Below, piece after piece: positions 15,703-25,188 of a stretch of DNA of 64,000 nucleotides. Under the pieces are notes generated by a model, which saw only the letters and a list, made by a program, of their open reading frames with translations, had not been told where the DNA came from and did not search any database. The first letter of the stretch is position 1, and each line of letters starts with the position of its first letter. This DNA comes from JAACEU01 sp043816165 (GTDB taxonomy: Bacteria > Patescibacteriota > Gracilibacteria > UBA1369 > LOWO2-01-FULL-3), in contig JBDRIE010000027.1 in the NCBI GenBank assembly GCA_043816165.1, positions 1 through 64,000 on the forward strand. The letters run 5' to 3'. Position numbers and translations under genes: made by a program.

Positions 15703-17241
15703 ATGAAGAAATTTATAGCATTTATAGTCTTGATAGCAATAGTTGCAGGAGGATATATGTATCGTGAAGATATAGAAAATTACATAAATGACCTCAAAAA
15801 CGGCACCACAAATGAAAAACTCGTAAGAAATAAAGAACTTCTATTAAGAGAACTACCACCAAAAGAGGTGGAGATTTTTGAGCTTGGAAAAGACAAAATC
15901 ACCCTAAATTTCACAAAAACGGGCACAGCAAGTGCGTCGTCCACTACACATGTCTCCCCCCAAACAACAGGCCTAATCACAAAAGTATATGTAGAAGTAG
16001 GAGATAATGTAGAAAAAAATGGCATTTTGATGACTTTAGGCGATTCACTAAGCACAGATATCGCAGATCAACAGTATCTAGCCGCAAAAGCAGGCCTCGA
16101 AGCGGCAAACTCAACGCTTTCATTAACAAAAAAAATAAATCTTGAAAGTCTGGATTCAGCACAATTAGGCATAGAAGCGGCAAAGAACAGTCTCGAAAAC
16201 TCAAAAGACACAAAAATAGCCACAAACAGCCTAACTTCAGTCCAACTCGATAGTGCACAGTTGGCGGTAGAACTTGCGGAAGACGCATACGATGACCTAA
16301 AAGACGACTACAACGACGCAAAAGATGCCCTGGAAGACCTTGAAGATGATTACGATGATCTCCAAGAAGAACAACCGGAAGCAGTAGATGCGCTAAAACA
16401 ACTCGCAGCGGCAATTGCACAAGCAGAAGCCCAGGTTGATGCACTAAAATCAGCAAAAGACAACACCAAAGACGGTATAGAACAAGCCGATTTAGGATTG
16501 GAACAAACAAAGAAAAGTTTGGCTCTTCAGCTGGATCAGCTAGGTTTCGCCATTCAAGCTACATCAACACAATACGAATCAACAGTTAATCAATTAGAAA
16601 CCCTACAACTTTCAACCAAACTACAAGAATTGGGAATCGAAAGCCAAATCACACAAGCTAATTCAGCATACGAAATTGCAAAAATCAGCAAAAAATACCA
16701 AGACGTTCGCTCCCCTATCGATGGAACAGTAACCGCAATAAGCGCTGAAGAAAACAACTTCGCTTCACCGGGACAAGTATTGGTTACAATCGAAAACCTG
16801 GACAAATTCACCATAAAAACTTCACTAAATGAAGACGAAGCTGAACTTGTAAAAGCAGGAGACAAAGTAGAAATCGAAGGAAAAACGGGAAAAATAGTTT
16901 CAATCAGTCCAACTCTGAATCAGATGACAAAGAAAATAGATATTGAAATCGAAATTGATAAAACTTCAAAGATAAATTCCGGATCTTTTGTAAAAATCAG
17001 TTTCTCACCAAGTCCAAAAAAGAACATTTTCGTTCCACTTAACAGCATACAACTAACACCGACAGGCAAAATTGTTAACGTCATAGATAATAATTATGTC
17101 GTACAATATAAAGAAGTCGAAACCGGACAAATCATCGGGAACTTTATCGAAATCACAGATGGGCTCAAAGGAAATGAAAAAATCATCAAAACAACTACAA
17201 TATATGTTGAAGAAGGCGAAAAAGTCGCGTTAGCCAACTAA
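15703..17241 (+). CDS. RND efflux periplasmic adaptor (membrane fusion protein)
   Basis: A 512-residue adaptor of the HlyD/AcrA group. It has an N-terminal hydrophobic anchor (about 3-20). A biotinyl-lipoyl-like half follows near 85-110 (GLITKVYVEVGDNVEKNG), then a long coiled coil, about 115-325, partly of Asp/Leu-rich repeats (DDLKDDYNDAKDALEDL). The second lipoyl half is YQDVRSPIDGTVTAISA and the C-terminal barrel domains follow. It links an inner-membrane pump to the outside. The coiled coil is long for an AcrA-type adaptor. The next gene is the pump; no TolC-like gene is in the window, and if the cell lacks an outer membrane the adaptor must act without one. Confidence 0.9.
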   Translation: MKKFIAFIVLIAIVAGGYMYREDIENYINDLKNGTTNEKLVRNKELLLRELPPKEVEIFELGKDKITLNFTKTGTASASSTTHVSPQTTGLITKVYVEVGDNVEKNGILMTLGDSLSTDIADQQYLAAKAGLEAANSTLSLTKKINLESLDSAQLGIEAAKNSLENSKDTKIATNSLTSVQLDSAQLAVELAEDAYDDLKDDYNDAKDALEDLEDDYDDLQEEQPEAVDALKQLAAAIAQAEAQVDALKSAKDNTKDGIEQADLGLEQTKKSLALQLDQLGFAIQATSTQYESTVNQLETLQLSTKLQELGIESQITQANSAYEIAKISKKYQDVRSPIDGTVTAISAEENNFASPGQVLVTIENLDKFTIKTSLNEDEAELVKAGDKVEIEGKTGKIVSISPTLNQMTKKIDIEIEIDKTSKINSGSFVKISFSPSPKKNIFVPLNSIQLTPTGKIVNVIDNNYVVQYKEVETGQIIGNFIEITDGLKGNEKIIKTTTIYVEEGEKVALAN

Positions 17242-17257
17242 CACCCCAAAACAAACC

Positions 17258-20200
17258 ATGGACGAAAAAACTGAAAGAAATCTGAGAAAAGTAAAATCCT
17301 CCTTTTGGAGTTTTTTTATAAGAAAGAGACCAGTTGCATGGTTAGTAACATTAGGGATCATAATTGGTGGAGTTTTCTCATACCAAGCAATGCCTCGAGA
17401 AATCCAACCGGAAATCAATATTCCATTCGCAGCCGTAGTCACAGCGTTACCCGGTGCAAATCCAACCGACGTAGAATCACTCATTACAATTCCATTAGAA
17501 GAAAAAATAGCAGATGTCTCAGATATCAAAGTTCTATCCTCAACATCAGGATTCGGATTTTCATCAATATTTGTAGAATTCGACGCAAAAGTAGATATGG
17601 ACAAAGCAATCCAGGACTTAAAAGATGCCGTAGATTTAGCAAAACCGGTTTTACCGACTGACGCTACAGATCCGGTAGCTGCAAAAGCCGAAGCAAATGC
17701 ATTCTCAATAATCACCTTTTCACTATTATCAGAATCCAGACCACTCGCAGAGCTAACACAAATTGCAGAAAATATTCAAAGTGAATTGGAAAAAATAGAT
17801 AATATTTCAGCGGTCCAAATTGGAGGTTCACAAGAAAAATTAATAGAAGTAGAAGTCGACCAAACCAAACTCGAAGGCTATGGACTCACACTCCAAACAG
17901 TCGCAGATTTAATAAAATACTCAAATAACAATCTACCAATAGGAATAGTCAGTTCGGACAAAATCAACTATTCCGTAAGAATCGACAACAGATATGAAAC
18001 TTTGGAAGACATCAGAAATCTCCCATTATTTACAATGGGCAATGAGAATAAAACCCAAATTTTCCTAAAAGACATAGCAACAGTAGAAGAGACACTCCCC
18101 CCACAAAACGTAATAAACAAGCTTTCTATCAATAGCCAAGAAGCTCTCCCAACAATTTCACTTCAAATTTACAACAAAGATAAATCAAACATCATACAAG
18201 TAGCGGAAGAAGCAAAAGCAAAAATCGACGAACTAAAAGAGTCAAAAGAAATTCCAAGCGATGTAGAAATCATAGTCACAAACGACAACTCTGTGTTCAT
18301 CGAAAAAGAGCTCGGCACACTTTCAAGAAACGGCCTGCAAACAGCACTCGTAATCACAATCATTCTTTTTCTTGCCCTTGGACTTCGCCAAGGAATCATA
18401 GCGGGACTTTCGATCCCATTAATATTCTTATTTGCATTCATGATAATGAGATGGCAAGGAATGACAATAAATACACTTTCATTATTCTCACTGGTAATAG
18501 CCCTTGGTTTAATAGTCGACACGACAATCGTAATAATGGAAGGAATTCACGAAAATATAAGAAAAGGCTTAAGCCCAAAAGATTCAGCATTACTTTCTGT
18601 TCATAATTACAAGTGGCCATTGATGGCAGGAACATTCACAACAATTTTCGCGTTTTTCCCAATACTGCTTGTGTCCGGCATTTTAGGTGAGTTCTTAAAA
18701 ACACTACCTATTACAATTTCCGCGGCATTATTCGGATCGATTTTTATAGCTCTTACCGTTGTACCATCAATCTCTACAAAATTTGTAAAATCACGAAAAC
18801 AAGACAAAAAAGGAAGCATCCTCGAACCAATATTCGATTACCTCGGAAAAAAATTCCAAAGAGTAATACGATTCACAGTACAAAGTAGTTGGATAAAATT
18901 TTTCATAATTCTAATAACTTTAGGAGCATTTGCACTCAGCATGTCATTACCATTAACCGGAGCATTAAAAGTAGAAATGTTCCCGGTCACAGATCAAACC
19001 TATTTCGTAGTCCAAATTGAAACTGAAAAAGGAACAGTATTAGAAGAAACTGCAAAAATAGCAGAAGAAGTTCAGCAGTACTTATACGAAGTACCTGAAG
19101 TTGACAATTTCCTTACAAAAATAGGAACAAGCGAATCAGTTGGACTAACTGACGAACATACATTTTTCTACGGTGGAACAAGTGACTCAAACTTCGCAAA
19201 CATAACGGTAAACCTTATTGATATAGATGAAAGAGAAAAAGCAAGTTATGAAATTTCAAAAGAAGTTCGTGATCATTACAAAACTTACAGAAATGCAAAA
19301 ATATCCGTAACTGAACTAGCGGAAGGTCCCCCATCAGAAGGCGCAATCACGATCAGGGTCACAGGTGAAAATATGGAAACACTCCAAGACCTCGCTGAAC
19401 AAATCAAAGGAATCGCCGAAAAAACGCCCGGCACAGCCAATGTTAAACTCAGCCTAAAACCAGGATTAAACGAATTCAAATTTACACTCGACAAAGACAT
19501 ACTCGCATATCACGGTCTTTCAGGAATACAAGTTTCGGCACAAATCAGAAATATCATTCAAGGAATCAACTCTACAAACCTCACCATCGACGATGAAGAT
19601 TTGGATATAATCGTAAAATACGACCTCCCGGAACAAGCAGGTAAAACAAATCTATCAATTCATGAAATCAAAAGCTTCCAAATCCCAACACCAGGAGGAT
19701 ACATGGTCACATTGGGAGAAATCGGAGAATACGAATTCGGCCCAAGCCTATCTTCAATCGCAAGAGAAGATGAAAAAAGAATCATTAAAGTAACAGGAGA
19801 TACCGAAGCTGACGCGGACATCACAGAAGTCACCGCGGCAATCCAGGCTGAAATCGACAAATTAGACCTCCAAAACGGATACGACGTAAAATTCGGAGGC
19901 GACATGGAACAAATCGCCGAATCGTTCAACGAATTATTTCAATCAATGTTTGTTGCAATAATACTGATCGCATTCACACTGGTTTTGATGTTCAACTCAT
20001 TCAAACAACCATTAATAATCCTGCTCACTCTACCATTAGCATTGATTGGAGTTTTCCCAGGATTAATGGCAATAGGCCTCAAACTATCCTTCCCTGCATT
20101 CTTGGGAGTCGTCGCCTTAACGGGAATTGTGGTAAACGACGCTATTGTTTTGATTGATAGAATAAATGTAAACAGAAGAAATGGAATGGAATTCGCTTCA

Positions 20201-20425
20201 TCAATCTCTGAAGCCGCTGAGGCCCGTCTTCAACCAATAGTGATGACAAGTCTCACAACCATCATTGGAATCCTACCATTAGCACTAGCCGACGAATTCT
20301 GGACAGGACTGGGATTCTCACTAATCTTCGGCTTAGTAGCTTCAACTCTACTAACCCTGATAGTAATTCCGGTTCTGTACTATATTTTTGAGGTAAGAAG
20401 TGCGAGAAAACAGGAAGCAATTTAA
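17258..20425 (+). CDS. RND-family efflux transporter (AcrB/MexF-like)
   Basis: A 1055-residue pump with the RND plan: one N-terminal membrane helix, a large external loop, a helix bundle, a second large loop and a second bundle. RPVAWLVTLGIIIGGVFSYQ, then the porter start MPREIQPEINIPFA, and ALPGANPTDVESLI are typical. It is proton-driven and works with the adaptor 16 nt upstream. In helix 4, where AcrB has two adjacent Asp, the sequence is ALGLIVDTTIVIMEGI, with one Asp and a Thr. In helix 10, where AcrB has a Lys, it is GIVVNDAIVLIDRI. So the proton relay differs from AcrB. Substrate unknown. Confidence 0.92.
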   Translation: MDEKTERNLRKVKSSFWSFFIRKRPVAWLVTLGIIIGGVFSYQAMPREIQPEINIPFAAVVTALPGANPTDVESLITIPLEEKIADVSDIKVLSSTSGFGFSSIFVEFDAKVDMDKAIQDLKDAVDLAKPVLPTDATDPVAAKAEANAFSIITFSLLSESRPLAELTQIAENIQSELEKIDNISAVQIGGSQEKLIEVEVDQTKLEGYGLTLQTVADLIKYSNNNLPIGIVSSDKINYSVRIDNRYETLEDIRNLPLFTMGNENKTQIFLKDIATVEETLPPQNVINKLSINSQEALPTISLQIYNKDKSNIIQVAEEAKAKIDELKESKEIPSDVEIIVTNDNSVFIEKELGTLSRNGLQTALVITIILFLALGLRQGIIAGLSIPLIFLFAFMIMRWQGMTINTLSLFSLVIALGLIVDTTIVIMEGIHENIRKGLSPKDSALLSVHNYKWPLMAGTFTTIFAFFPILLVSGILGEFLKTLPITISAALFGSIFIALTVVPSISTKFVKSRKQDKKGSILEPIFDYLGKKFQRVIRFTVQSSWIKFFIILITLGAFALSMSLPLTGALKVEMFPVTDQTYFVVQIETEKGTVLEETAKIAEEVQQYLYEVPEVDNFLTKIGTSESVGLTDEHTFFYGGTSDSNFANITVNLIDIDEREKASYEISKEVRDHYKTYRNAKISVTELAEGPPSEGAITIRVTGENMETLQDLAEQIKGIAEKTPGTANVKLSLKPGLNEFKFTLDKDILAYHGLSGIQVSAQIRNIIQGINSTNLTIDDEDLDIIVKYDLPEQAGKTNLSIHEIKSFQIPTPGGYMVTLGEIGEYEFGPSLSSIAREDEKRIIKVTGDTEADADITEVTAAIQAEIDKLDLQNGYDVKFGGDMEQIAESFNELFQSMFVAIILIAFTLVLMFNSFKQPLIILLTLPLALIGVFPGLMAIGLKLSFPAFLGVVALTGIVVNDAIVLIDRINVNRRNGMEFASSISEAAEARLQPIVMTSLTTIIGILPLALADEFWTGLGFSLIFGLVASTLLTLIVIPVLYYIFEVRSARKQEAI

Positions 20426-20433
20426 AAAAAATA

Positions 20434-20442
20434 TGTTATGAT
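20434..20442 (+). promoter_or_regulatory. Extended -10 before priA
   Basis: TGTTATGAT: TG, one base, then TATGAT at 20437-20442. No clear -35. The predicted start at about 20449 leaves a leader near 15 nt before the priA ATG. Confidence 0.4.
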
Positions 20443-20463
20443 GCGCTCCCATAATCCTTTTGA

Positions 20464-22479
20464 ATGTACGCAGAAATCTTATTCCAACAAAAAGTAGGAC
20501 TGACAGACACACTTACTTACGAAATTCCAAAAGAGGCTAAGACCGGACAAGCTGTAAAAGTAAAGATAAGAGGAAAAGAGAAAAGTGGAATAATTTGGGC
20601 AATTCATAATAAAAAGCCTTCTTTCAAAACTCTGATGGCAGAAATTGCAGAAGACATTCCCCTTCTGACCGAAAACCAAATCAAAATCATCAACTGGATG
20701 TCAAAATACTACTTTTGCCCTTTATTCAAAGTATTAAAACTCTTCATTCCAAAAAGGAATCTGGAAAGAAAAGAAATAAAGTCCAAACCGACAAAACCTG
20801 ATCAAATTATTAGATCAAAACCCCTAAAGCTAACTGAGGAACAACAAAAAGCCGTCGACACTATTCTCAAAAGCAAAAAGAATAATTTTTTGATATACGG
20901 AGTGACCGGATCAGGAAAAACCGAAGTCTATTCACGCATAGCCAAGCAAAGCATCAAGAACGATAAACAAGTGCTATTCTTAGTTCCGGAAATCTCCCTC
21001 ACCCCCCAGATGATCAATTATTTTGAACAATCAACCGGAATCCCGGCCACAGTCATCCATAGCAAACTCTCGGAGGGTGAAAAATACAGAGCATGGGAAT
21101 CAATCTGGAAAAACGAAGCAAAACTAATAATTGGTTCCAGATCTGCAATATTCGCACCATTCCAGTCCCTTGATCTCATAATAATCGACGAAGAACACGA
21201 AAATTCTTACAAACAGGACAATTCACCAAGATACAAAACCCACAAAATAGCAGAAAAAATCCAACAGATACGCAGTGAGCAAAGCGAACGAAGTATCCAT
21301 TCTTCCAAAAAGCCAAGCGCAATAAAAATAGTCCTTGGTAGCGCAACTCCATCCATAGAAACAGCAGAAATCCTCAAAGACTCAACTATTAAACTCGAAA
21401 ACAGAATTGGCAACACAACCCTACCGAAAATCGAAATTGTAGACCTCCGGGAAGAATTCCAAAAAGGAAATTACTCCATATTCTCAGACAGACTCAGAGA
21501 AGAACTCACACAAACCCTAAAAAACAAACAACAAGCCATCCTTTTCCTAAACAGAAGAGGTTCGGCCTCATCTATAGTGTGTAGAGATTGCGGAATCAAA
21601 ATCGAATGTGACGATTGCGAACTCCCAATGACATTCCACGCAAAAACACTACAAAATCCGTCACTAATTTGTCATCATTGTGGAAAAATCAGCACTCCCC
21701 CAACCGTTTGCCCAAACTGCAAAGGAGTTCACATCAAATTCCTCGGCATCGGAACACAAAGAATAGAATCAGAACTACTAAAAGAATTTCCACAAGCACG
21801 AGCCCTACGAGCAGACAAAGACACCACTTCAACCAAACATGGATTCCACGATATATACAAAGCCTTCAAAAACCACGAAGCGGATATTCTCATAGGAACA
21901 CAAATGATAGCCAAAGGTTTGCACCTGCCTAAAGTAAACCTGGTAGGTGTTGTTCTCTCCGACATCGGCCTGAACATCCCGGACTTCAGAACAGCCGAGA
22001 GAAATTTTCAACTAATGACTCAAGTCTCAGGACGCGCAGGCCGAGGCAAAGAACCGGGAAAAGTAATAATCCAGACTTATTCTCCCGACAACACTTCCCT
22101 GCTCTACGCACAATCGAACAATTACGCCGAATTCTTTAATTTTGAACGAACCCAGCGTCGCATTCTCTCGTATCCGCCATTCGGAAAGCTCACAAAAATC
22201 GTAATCGAAGAAAAATCATTACAAAAATGCAAAGATCGCGCAGACAAAATAGAAAGAACATTATGGAAAAACGCCAGAGAACTAAATTTCACAGAAGAGC
22301 TTGAAATAAACATTTATCCGGCATACCTCCTCCGCCTCCGCAACAAATACAGGTACATAATTCTCATAAAATCCAAATCGGAAAAAGAAATAATCCACAA
22401 AGTATTAGAAAAACTGGAAAAAGAAGATATAATGGACCCCGGAATCAAAATAGACATCGATCCGATAACAACAAGCTAA
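20464..22479 (+). CDS. priA: Primosomal replication protein N' (PriA helicase)
   Basis: Restarts stalled replication forks by loading the replicative helicase. At 671 residues it is slightly short of E. coli PriA (732). The N-terminal DNA-binding domain is recognisable (MYAEILFQQKVGLTDTLTYE). The helicase core has GVTGSGKTEVY (Walker A, near 146), DEEH (Walker B, near 242), GSATPS and QVSGRAGRG. The zinc-binding insert has CRDCGIKIECDDC and CHHCG...CPNCKG near 375-420, with all eight Cys present. It overlaps trpS by one base (TAATG), implying coupling. Confidence 0.96.
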   Translation: MYAEILFQQKVGLTDTLTYEIPKEAKTGQAVKVKIRGKEKSGIIWAIHNKKPSFKTLMAEIAEDIPLLTENQIKIINWMSKYYFCPLFKVLKLFIPKRNLERKEIKSKPTKPDQIIRSKPLKLTEEQQKAVDTILKSKKNNFLIYGVTGSGKTEVYSRIAKQSIKNDKQVLFLVPEISLTPQMINYFEQSTGIPATVIHSKLSEGEKYRAWESIWKNEAKLIIGSRSAIFAPFQSLDLIIIDEEHENSYKQDNSPRYKTHKIAEKIQQIRSEQSERSIHSSKKPSAIKIVLGSATPSIETAEILKDSTIKLENRIGNTTLPKIEIVDLREEFQKGNYSIFSDRLREELTQTLKNKQQAILFLNRRGSASSIVCRDCGIKIECDDCELPMTFHAKTLQNPSLICHHCGKISTPPTVCPNCKGVHIKFLGIGTQRIESELLKEFPQARALRADKDTTSTKHGFHDIYKAFKNHEADILIGTQMIAKGLHLPKVNLVGVVLSDIGLNIPDFRTAERNFQLMTQVSGRAGRGKEPGKVIIQTYSPDNTSLLYAQSNNYAEFFNFERTQRRILSYPPFGKLTKIVIEEKSLQKCKDRADKIERTLWKNARELNFTEELEINIYPAYLLRLRNKYRYIILIKSKSEKEIIHKVLEKLEKEDIMDPGIKIDIDPITTS

Positions 22480-23447
22480 TGAAACGAATTCTATCCGGAG
22501 TACAACCAAGCGGCCGTGCACATCTAGGAAACTACCTCGGTGCAATAAGACAGCATATTGAAATGGCTAAAGAATATGAGGCATACCTTTTCATTGCAGA
22601 CCTTCACGCACTCACAACCGTGAAAGATCCAAAACAAATGAAAGAGCAAACATACGACCTCGCCGTTTCATACCTCGCTCTTGGCCTCAACCCGGAAAAA
22701 ACCGTATTCTTCAAACAATCAGATCTCTCTGAACACGCTGAACTATGTTGGATCTTCGATTGTATGGTAAAAATACCATTTCTAGAAAGAGCACACGCAT
22801 GGAAAGACGCCCAAGCTAAAGGGAAAAAGGAATCAACTGTTGGACTTTTCAATTATCCAATTCTACAAGCTGCAGACATTCTACTTTACAAACCGGATAT
22901 AGTTCCGGTTGGCCAAGACCAAAAACAACACATAGAAATGACTCGCGATATAGCCACAACATTCAACAACACTTACGGAGAAACATTCAAAATACCGGAA
23001 CCGTTCATCAAAAAAGAAGTTGCAGTAGTCCCGGGAACTGACGGCCAAAAAATGAGCAAATCATACGGAAATACTATAGAAATCTTTGCAGACGACGCAA
23101 CTCTCAAAAAACAAGTAATGAGCATCGTCACAAACTCAGTCCCAGTAGAAGACCCTAAAGACCCAAAATCCTGCAACGTTTTCCAAGTCTATAAACTTCT
23201 TGGGACAGAAGATGAAACCAAAGAGCTTGAAAACAGATACCTAAAAGGCAACTTCGGATACGGCGACGCAAAAAAAGCTTTACTAACAAAAATCCTAGAT
23301 CATTTCAAAGAAGCCCGCGAAAAATACCAAGAACTATTCCCAAAAAAAGATTATGTTTACGGAGTAATCGAAGAAGGCAACAAAAAAGCTAAGGAACAAG
23401 CCAGCAAAACCCTAGAAGAAGTAAAGAAGAAAGTAGGATACAAATAA
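22479..23447 (+). CDS. trpS: Tryptophan--tRNA ligase
   Basis: Class I aminoacyl-tRNA synthetase that charges tRNA-Trp. The 322 residues fit the bacterial enzyme. SGVQPSGRAHLGNYLGAI carries the HIGH-type signature (HLGN, 15-18) and KMSKSYGN near 191 is the second signature. NYPILQAADILLYKPDIVPVGQDQKQH is the tryptophan-site region typical of this family. Its start uses the last base of the priA stop. Confidence 0.97.
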   Translation: MKRILSGVQPSGRAHLGNYLGAIRQHIEMAKEYEAYLFIADLHALTTVKDPKQMKEQTYDLAVSYLALGLNPEKTVFFKQSDLSEHAELCWIFDCMVKIPFLERAHAWKDAQAKGKKESTVGLFNYPILQAADILLYKPDIVPVGQDQKQHIEMTRDIATTFNNTYGETFKIPEPFIKKEVAVVPGTDGQKMSKSYGNTIEIFADDATLKKQVMSIVTNSVPVEDPKDPKSCNVFQVYKLLGTEDETKELENRYLKGNFGYGDAKKALLTKILDHFKEAREKYQELFPKKDYVYGVIEEGNKKAKEQASKTLEEVKKKVGYK

Positions 23448-23469
23448 TCAAAATACAAAACTTTTCTCC

Positions 23470-23498
23470 TTGCACTTTCCACTACCTTCATTTAAATT
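23470..23498 (+). promoter_or_regulatory. Promoter for pyrG
   Basis: TTGCAC (23470-23475), a 17-bp spacer and TAAATT (23493-23498), with the TTG start of pyrG 36 bases further on. The rest of the gap (23448-23533) shows no hairpin. Confidence 0.5.
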
Positions 23499-23533
23499 TA
23501 GAAGAAGTTAAGGGCATTTAAAATCATTGAAAA

Positions 23534-25150
23534 TTGTGTAAATACATCTTTGTTACGGGAGGTGTCTGTAGCTCATTAGGCAAAGGCATCGCGACTGCAT
23601 CAATAGGGGCACTGCTAAAATCCCTCGGACTTAAGGTCTTCACCCAAAAGCTCGACCCCTACCTTAACGTCGACCCCGGAACAATGAGCCCATTTCAACA
23701 TGGAGAAGTATTTGTAACAGACGATGGAGGTGAGACAGATCTCGATCTTGGACACTACGAAAGATTCATCGACACAAGCCTTAGCAAAATGTCATCAATT
23801 TCAACAGGGAAAATTTATAGCAAAGTTTTGGACAAAGAACGAAAAGGAACATACCTTGGAAAAACTATTCAAATCATTCCACATATTACGAATCAAATTC
23901 AGGATGAAATTACTAATGCAGCCAAGAAAAGTGGATGCGACGTAATGATTTGCGAACTGGGAGGAACAGTTGGAGATATCGAAGGACAACCATTTCTGGA
24001 AGCAATTAGACAAATGCGATACAAGCACGGGCCAGACAACACACTATTCATTCACCTAACACTCCTGCCATACCTAGCGGCATCAAAAGAATTAAAAACA
24101 AAACCAACACAAGCCTCAGTAAGAGAACTTCGATCAATGGGAATTCATCCGGACATAATCATGCCACGCTCAGACCATCCTGTTAAAAAGGAACACCTAA
24201 AGAAAATCGCACTATTCTGCGACGTAGAAGAAAACTGCGTAATCCCGGCATTAACAGTAGACACGATCTATGAAGTCCCATTAAATCTACAACATTATAA
24301 AATCACACAACTAATTGCTAAAAAATTAAAACTAAAAAAGAGCAAACCAAACCTCACCGATTGGAAAAAAGTCGTAAAAATGATCAAAGCTAAAAAATCC
24401 AAACTCAAAATTGCATTAGTAGGAAAATACACAGGATTAGACGATGCATACATTTCAGTAATCGAATCATTAAAAATTGCATGCTACCACGAAAAACGCG
24501 ATCTCAAACTCATCTGGGTTTCATCAGAAAAACTGGAAGAAAAAGACAAAAAAACATGGAAAGATCTTCGCTCAGCTGATGGAATTGTAGTTCCGGGTGG
24601 ATTCGGAACAAGAGGAACTGAAGGAAAAATCCTAGCAGCAAAATATGCACGTGAAAATCGCATCCCATACCTCGGCCTTTGCCTCGGAATGCAAATAATG
24701 ACAATCGAATTTGCACGACACGCACTAAACAACAAAGAAATAACTTCCGAAGAATTTGACGAAGTAAAATCAACTAACAAAGAAAACCACATCATCCATT
24801 TTCTTCCGGGACAACACAAAGATAGAGCAAAAGGAGGAACACTCAGACTCGGAGCATACGACTGCAAACTCATAAAAGGCACAAAAACTTACAAACTTTA
24901 TAACAAAATAAACATTCAAGAACGCCACAGACACAGATACGAATTCAACAATGATTTCAAAAAACCCTTAGAAAAAGTGGGAATGATCTTCTCAGGAATA
25001 AATCCTCAATCAAACCTCGTCGAAATTGCTGAACTAAAGAACCATCCCTTCATGATCGGCTGCCAATTCCACCCGGAATTCAAATCACGACCAAACAAAC
25101 CCCATCCACTCTTCCACGGGTTGATAAAAGCGGCAAAGAAGAGGCGATGA
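23534..25150 (+). CDS. pyrG: CTP synthase
   Basis: Makes CTP from UTP, ATP and glutamine. The 538 residues have the amidoligase domain (about 1-265), starting CKYIFVTGGVCSSLGKGIA with the P-loop, and the class I glutamine amidotransferase domain (about 290-538) with GLCLGMQ, the nucleophile Cys near 382, and a late HPE with the His and Glu of the triad. The start must be TTG: an in-frame stop (TGA 23528-23530) lies just before it and the next in-frame ATG would cut away the P-loop. There is no Shine-Dalgarno in front of it. Confidence 0.95.
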   Translation: MCKYIFVTGGVCSSLGKGIATASIGALLKSLGLKVFTQKLDPYLNVDPGTMSPFQHGEVFVTDDGGETDLDLGHYERFIDTSLSKMSSISTGKIYSKVLDKERKGTYLGKTIQIIPHITNQIQDEITNAAKKSGCDVMICELGGTVGDIEGQPFLEAIRQMRYKHGPDNTLFIHLTLLPYLAASKELKTKPTQASVRELRSMGIHPDIIMPRSDHPVKKEHLKKIALFCDVEENCVIPALTVDTIYEVPLNLQHYKITQLIAKKLKLKKSKPNLTDWKKVVKMIKAKKSKLKIALVGKYTGLDDAYISVIESLKIACYHEKRDLKLIWVSSEKLEEKDKKTWKDLRSADGIVVPGGFGTRGTEGKILAAKYARENRIPYLGLCLGMQIMTIEFARHALNNKEITSEEFDEVKSTNKENHIIHFLPGQHKDRAKGGTLRLGAYDCKLIKGTKTYKLYNKINIQERHRHRYEFNNDFKKPLEKVGMIFSGINPQSNLVEIAELKNHPFMIGCQFHPEFKSRPNKPHPLFHGLIKAAKKRR

Positions 25151-25154
25151 ATCT

Positions 25155-25182
25155 TTGCTAAATCCCAGCATTTTGCTAGAAT
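25155..25182 (+). promoter_or_regulatory. Promoter ending 6 nt before a start codon (leaderless)
   Basis: TTGCTA (25155-25160), a 16-bp spacer, TGC (25174-25176) and TAGAAT (25177-25182). The expected start of transcription falls on or next to the ATG at 25189. Confidence 0.5.
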
Positions 25183-25188
25183 CAACAC

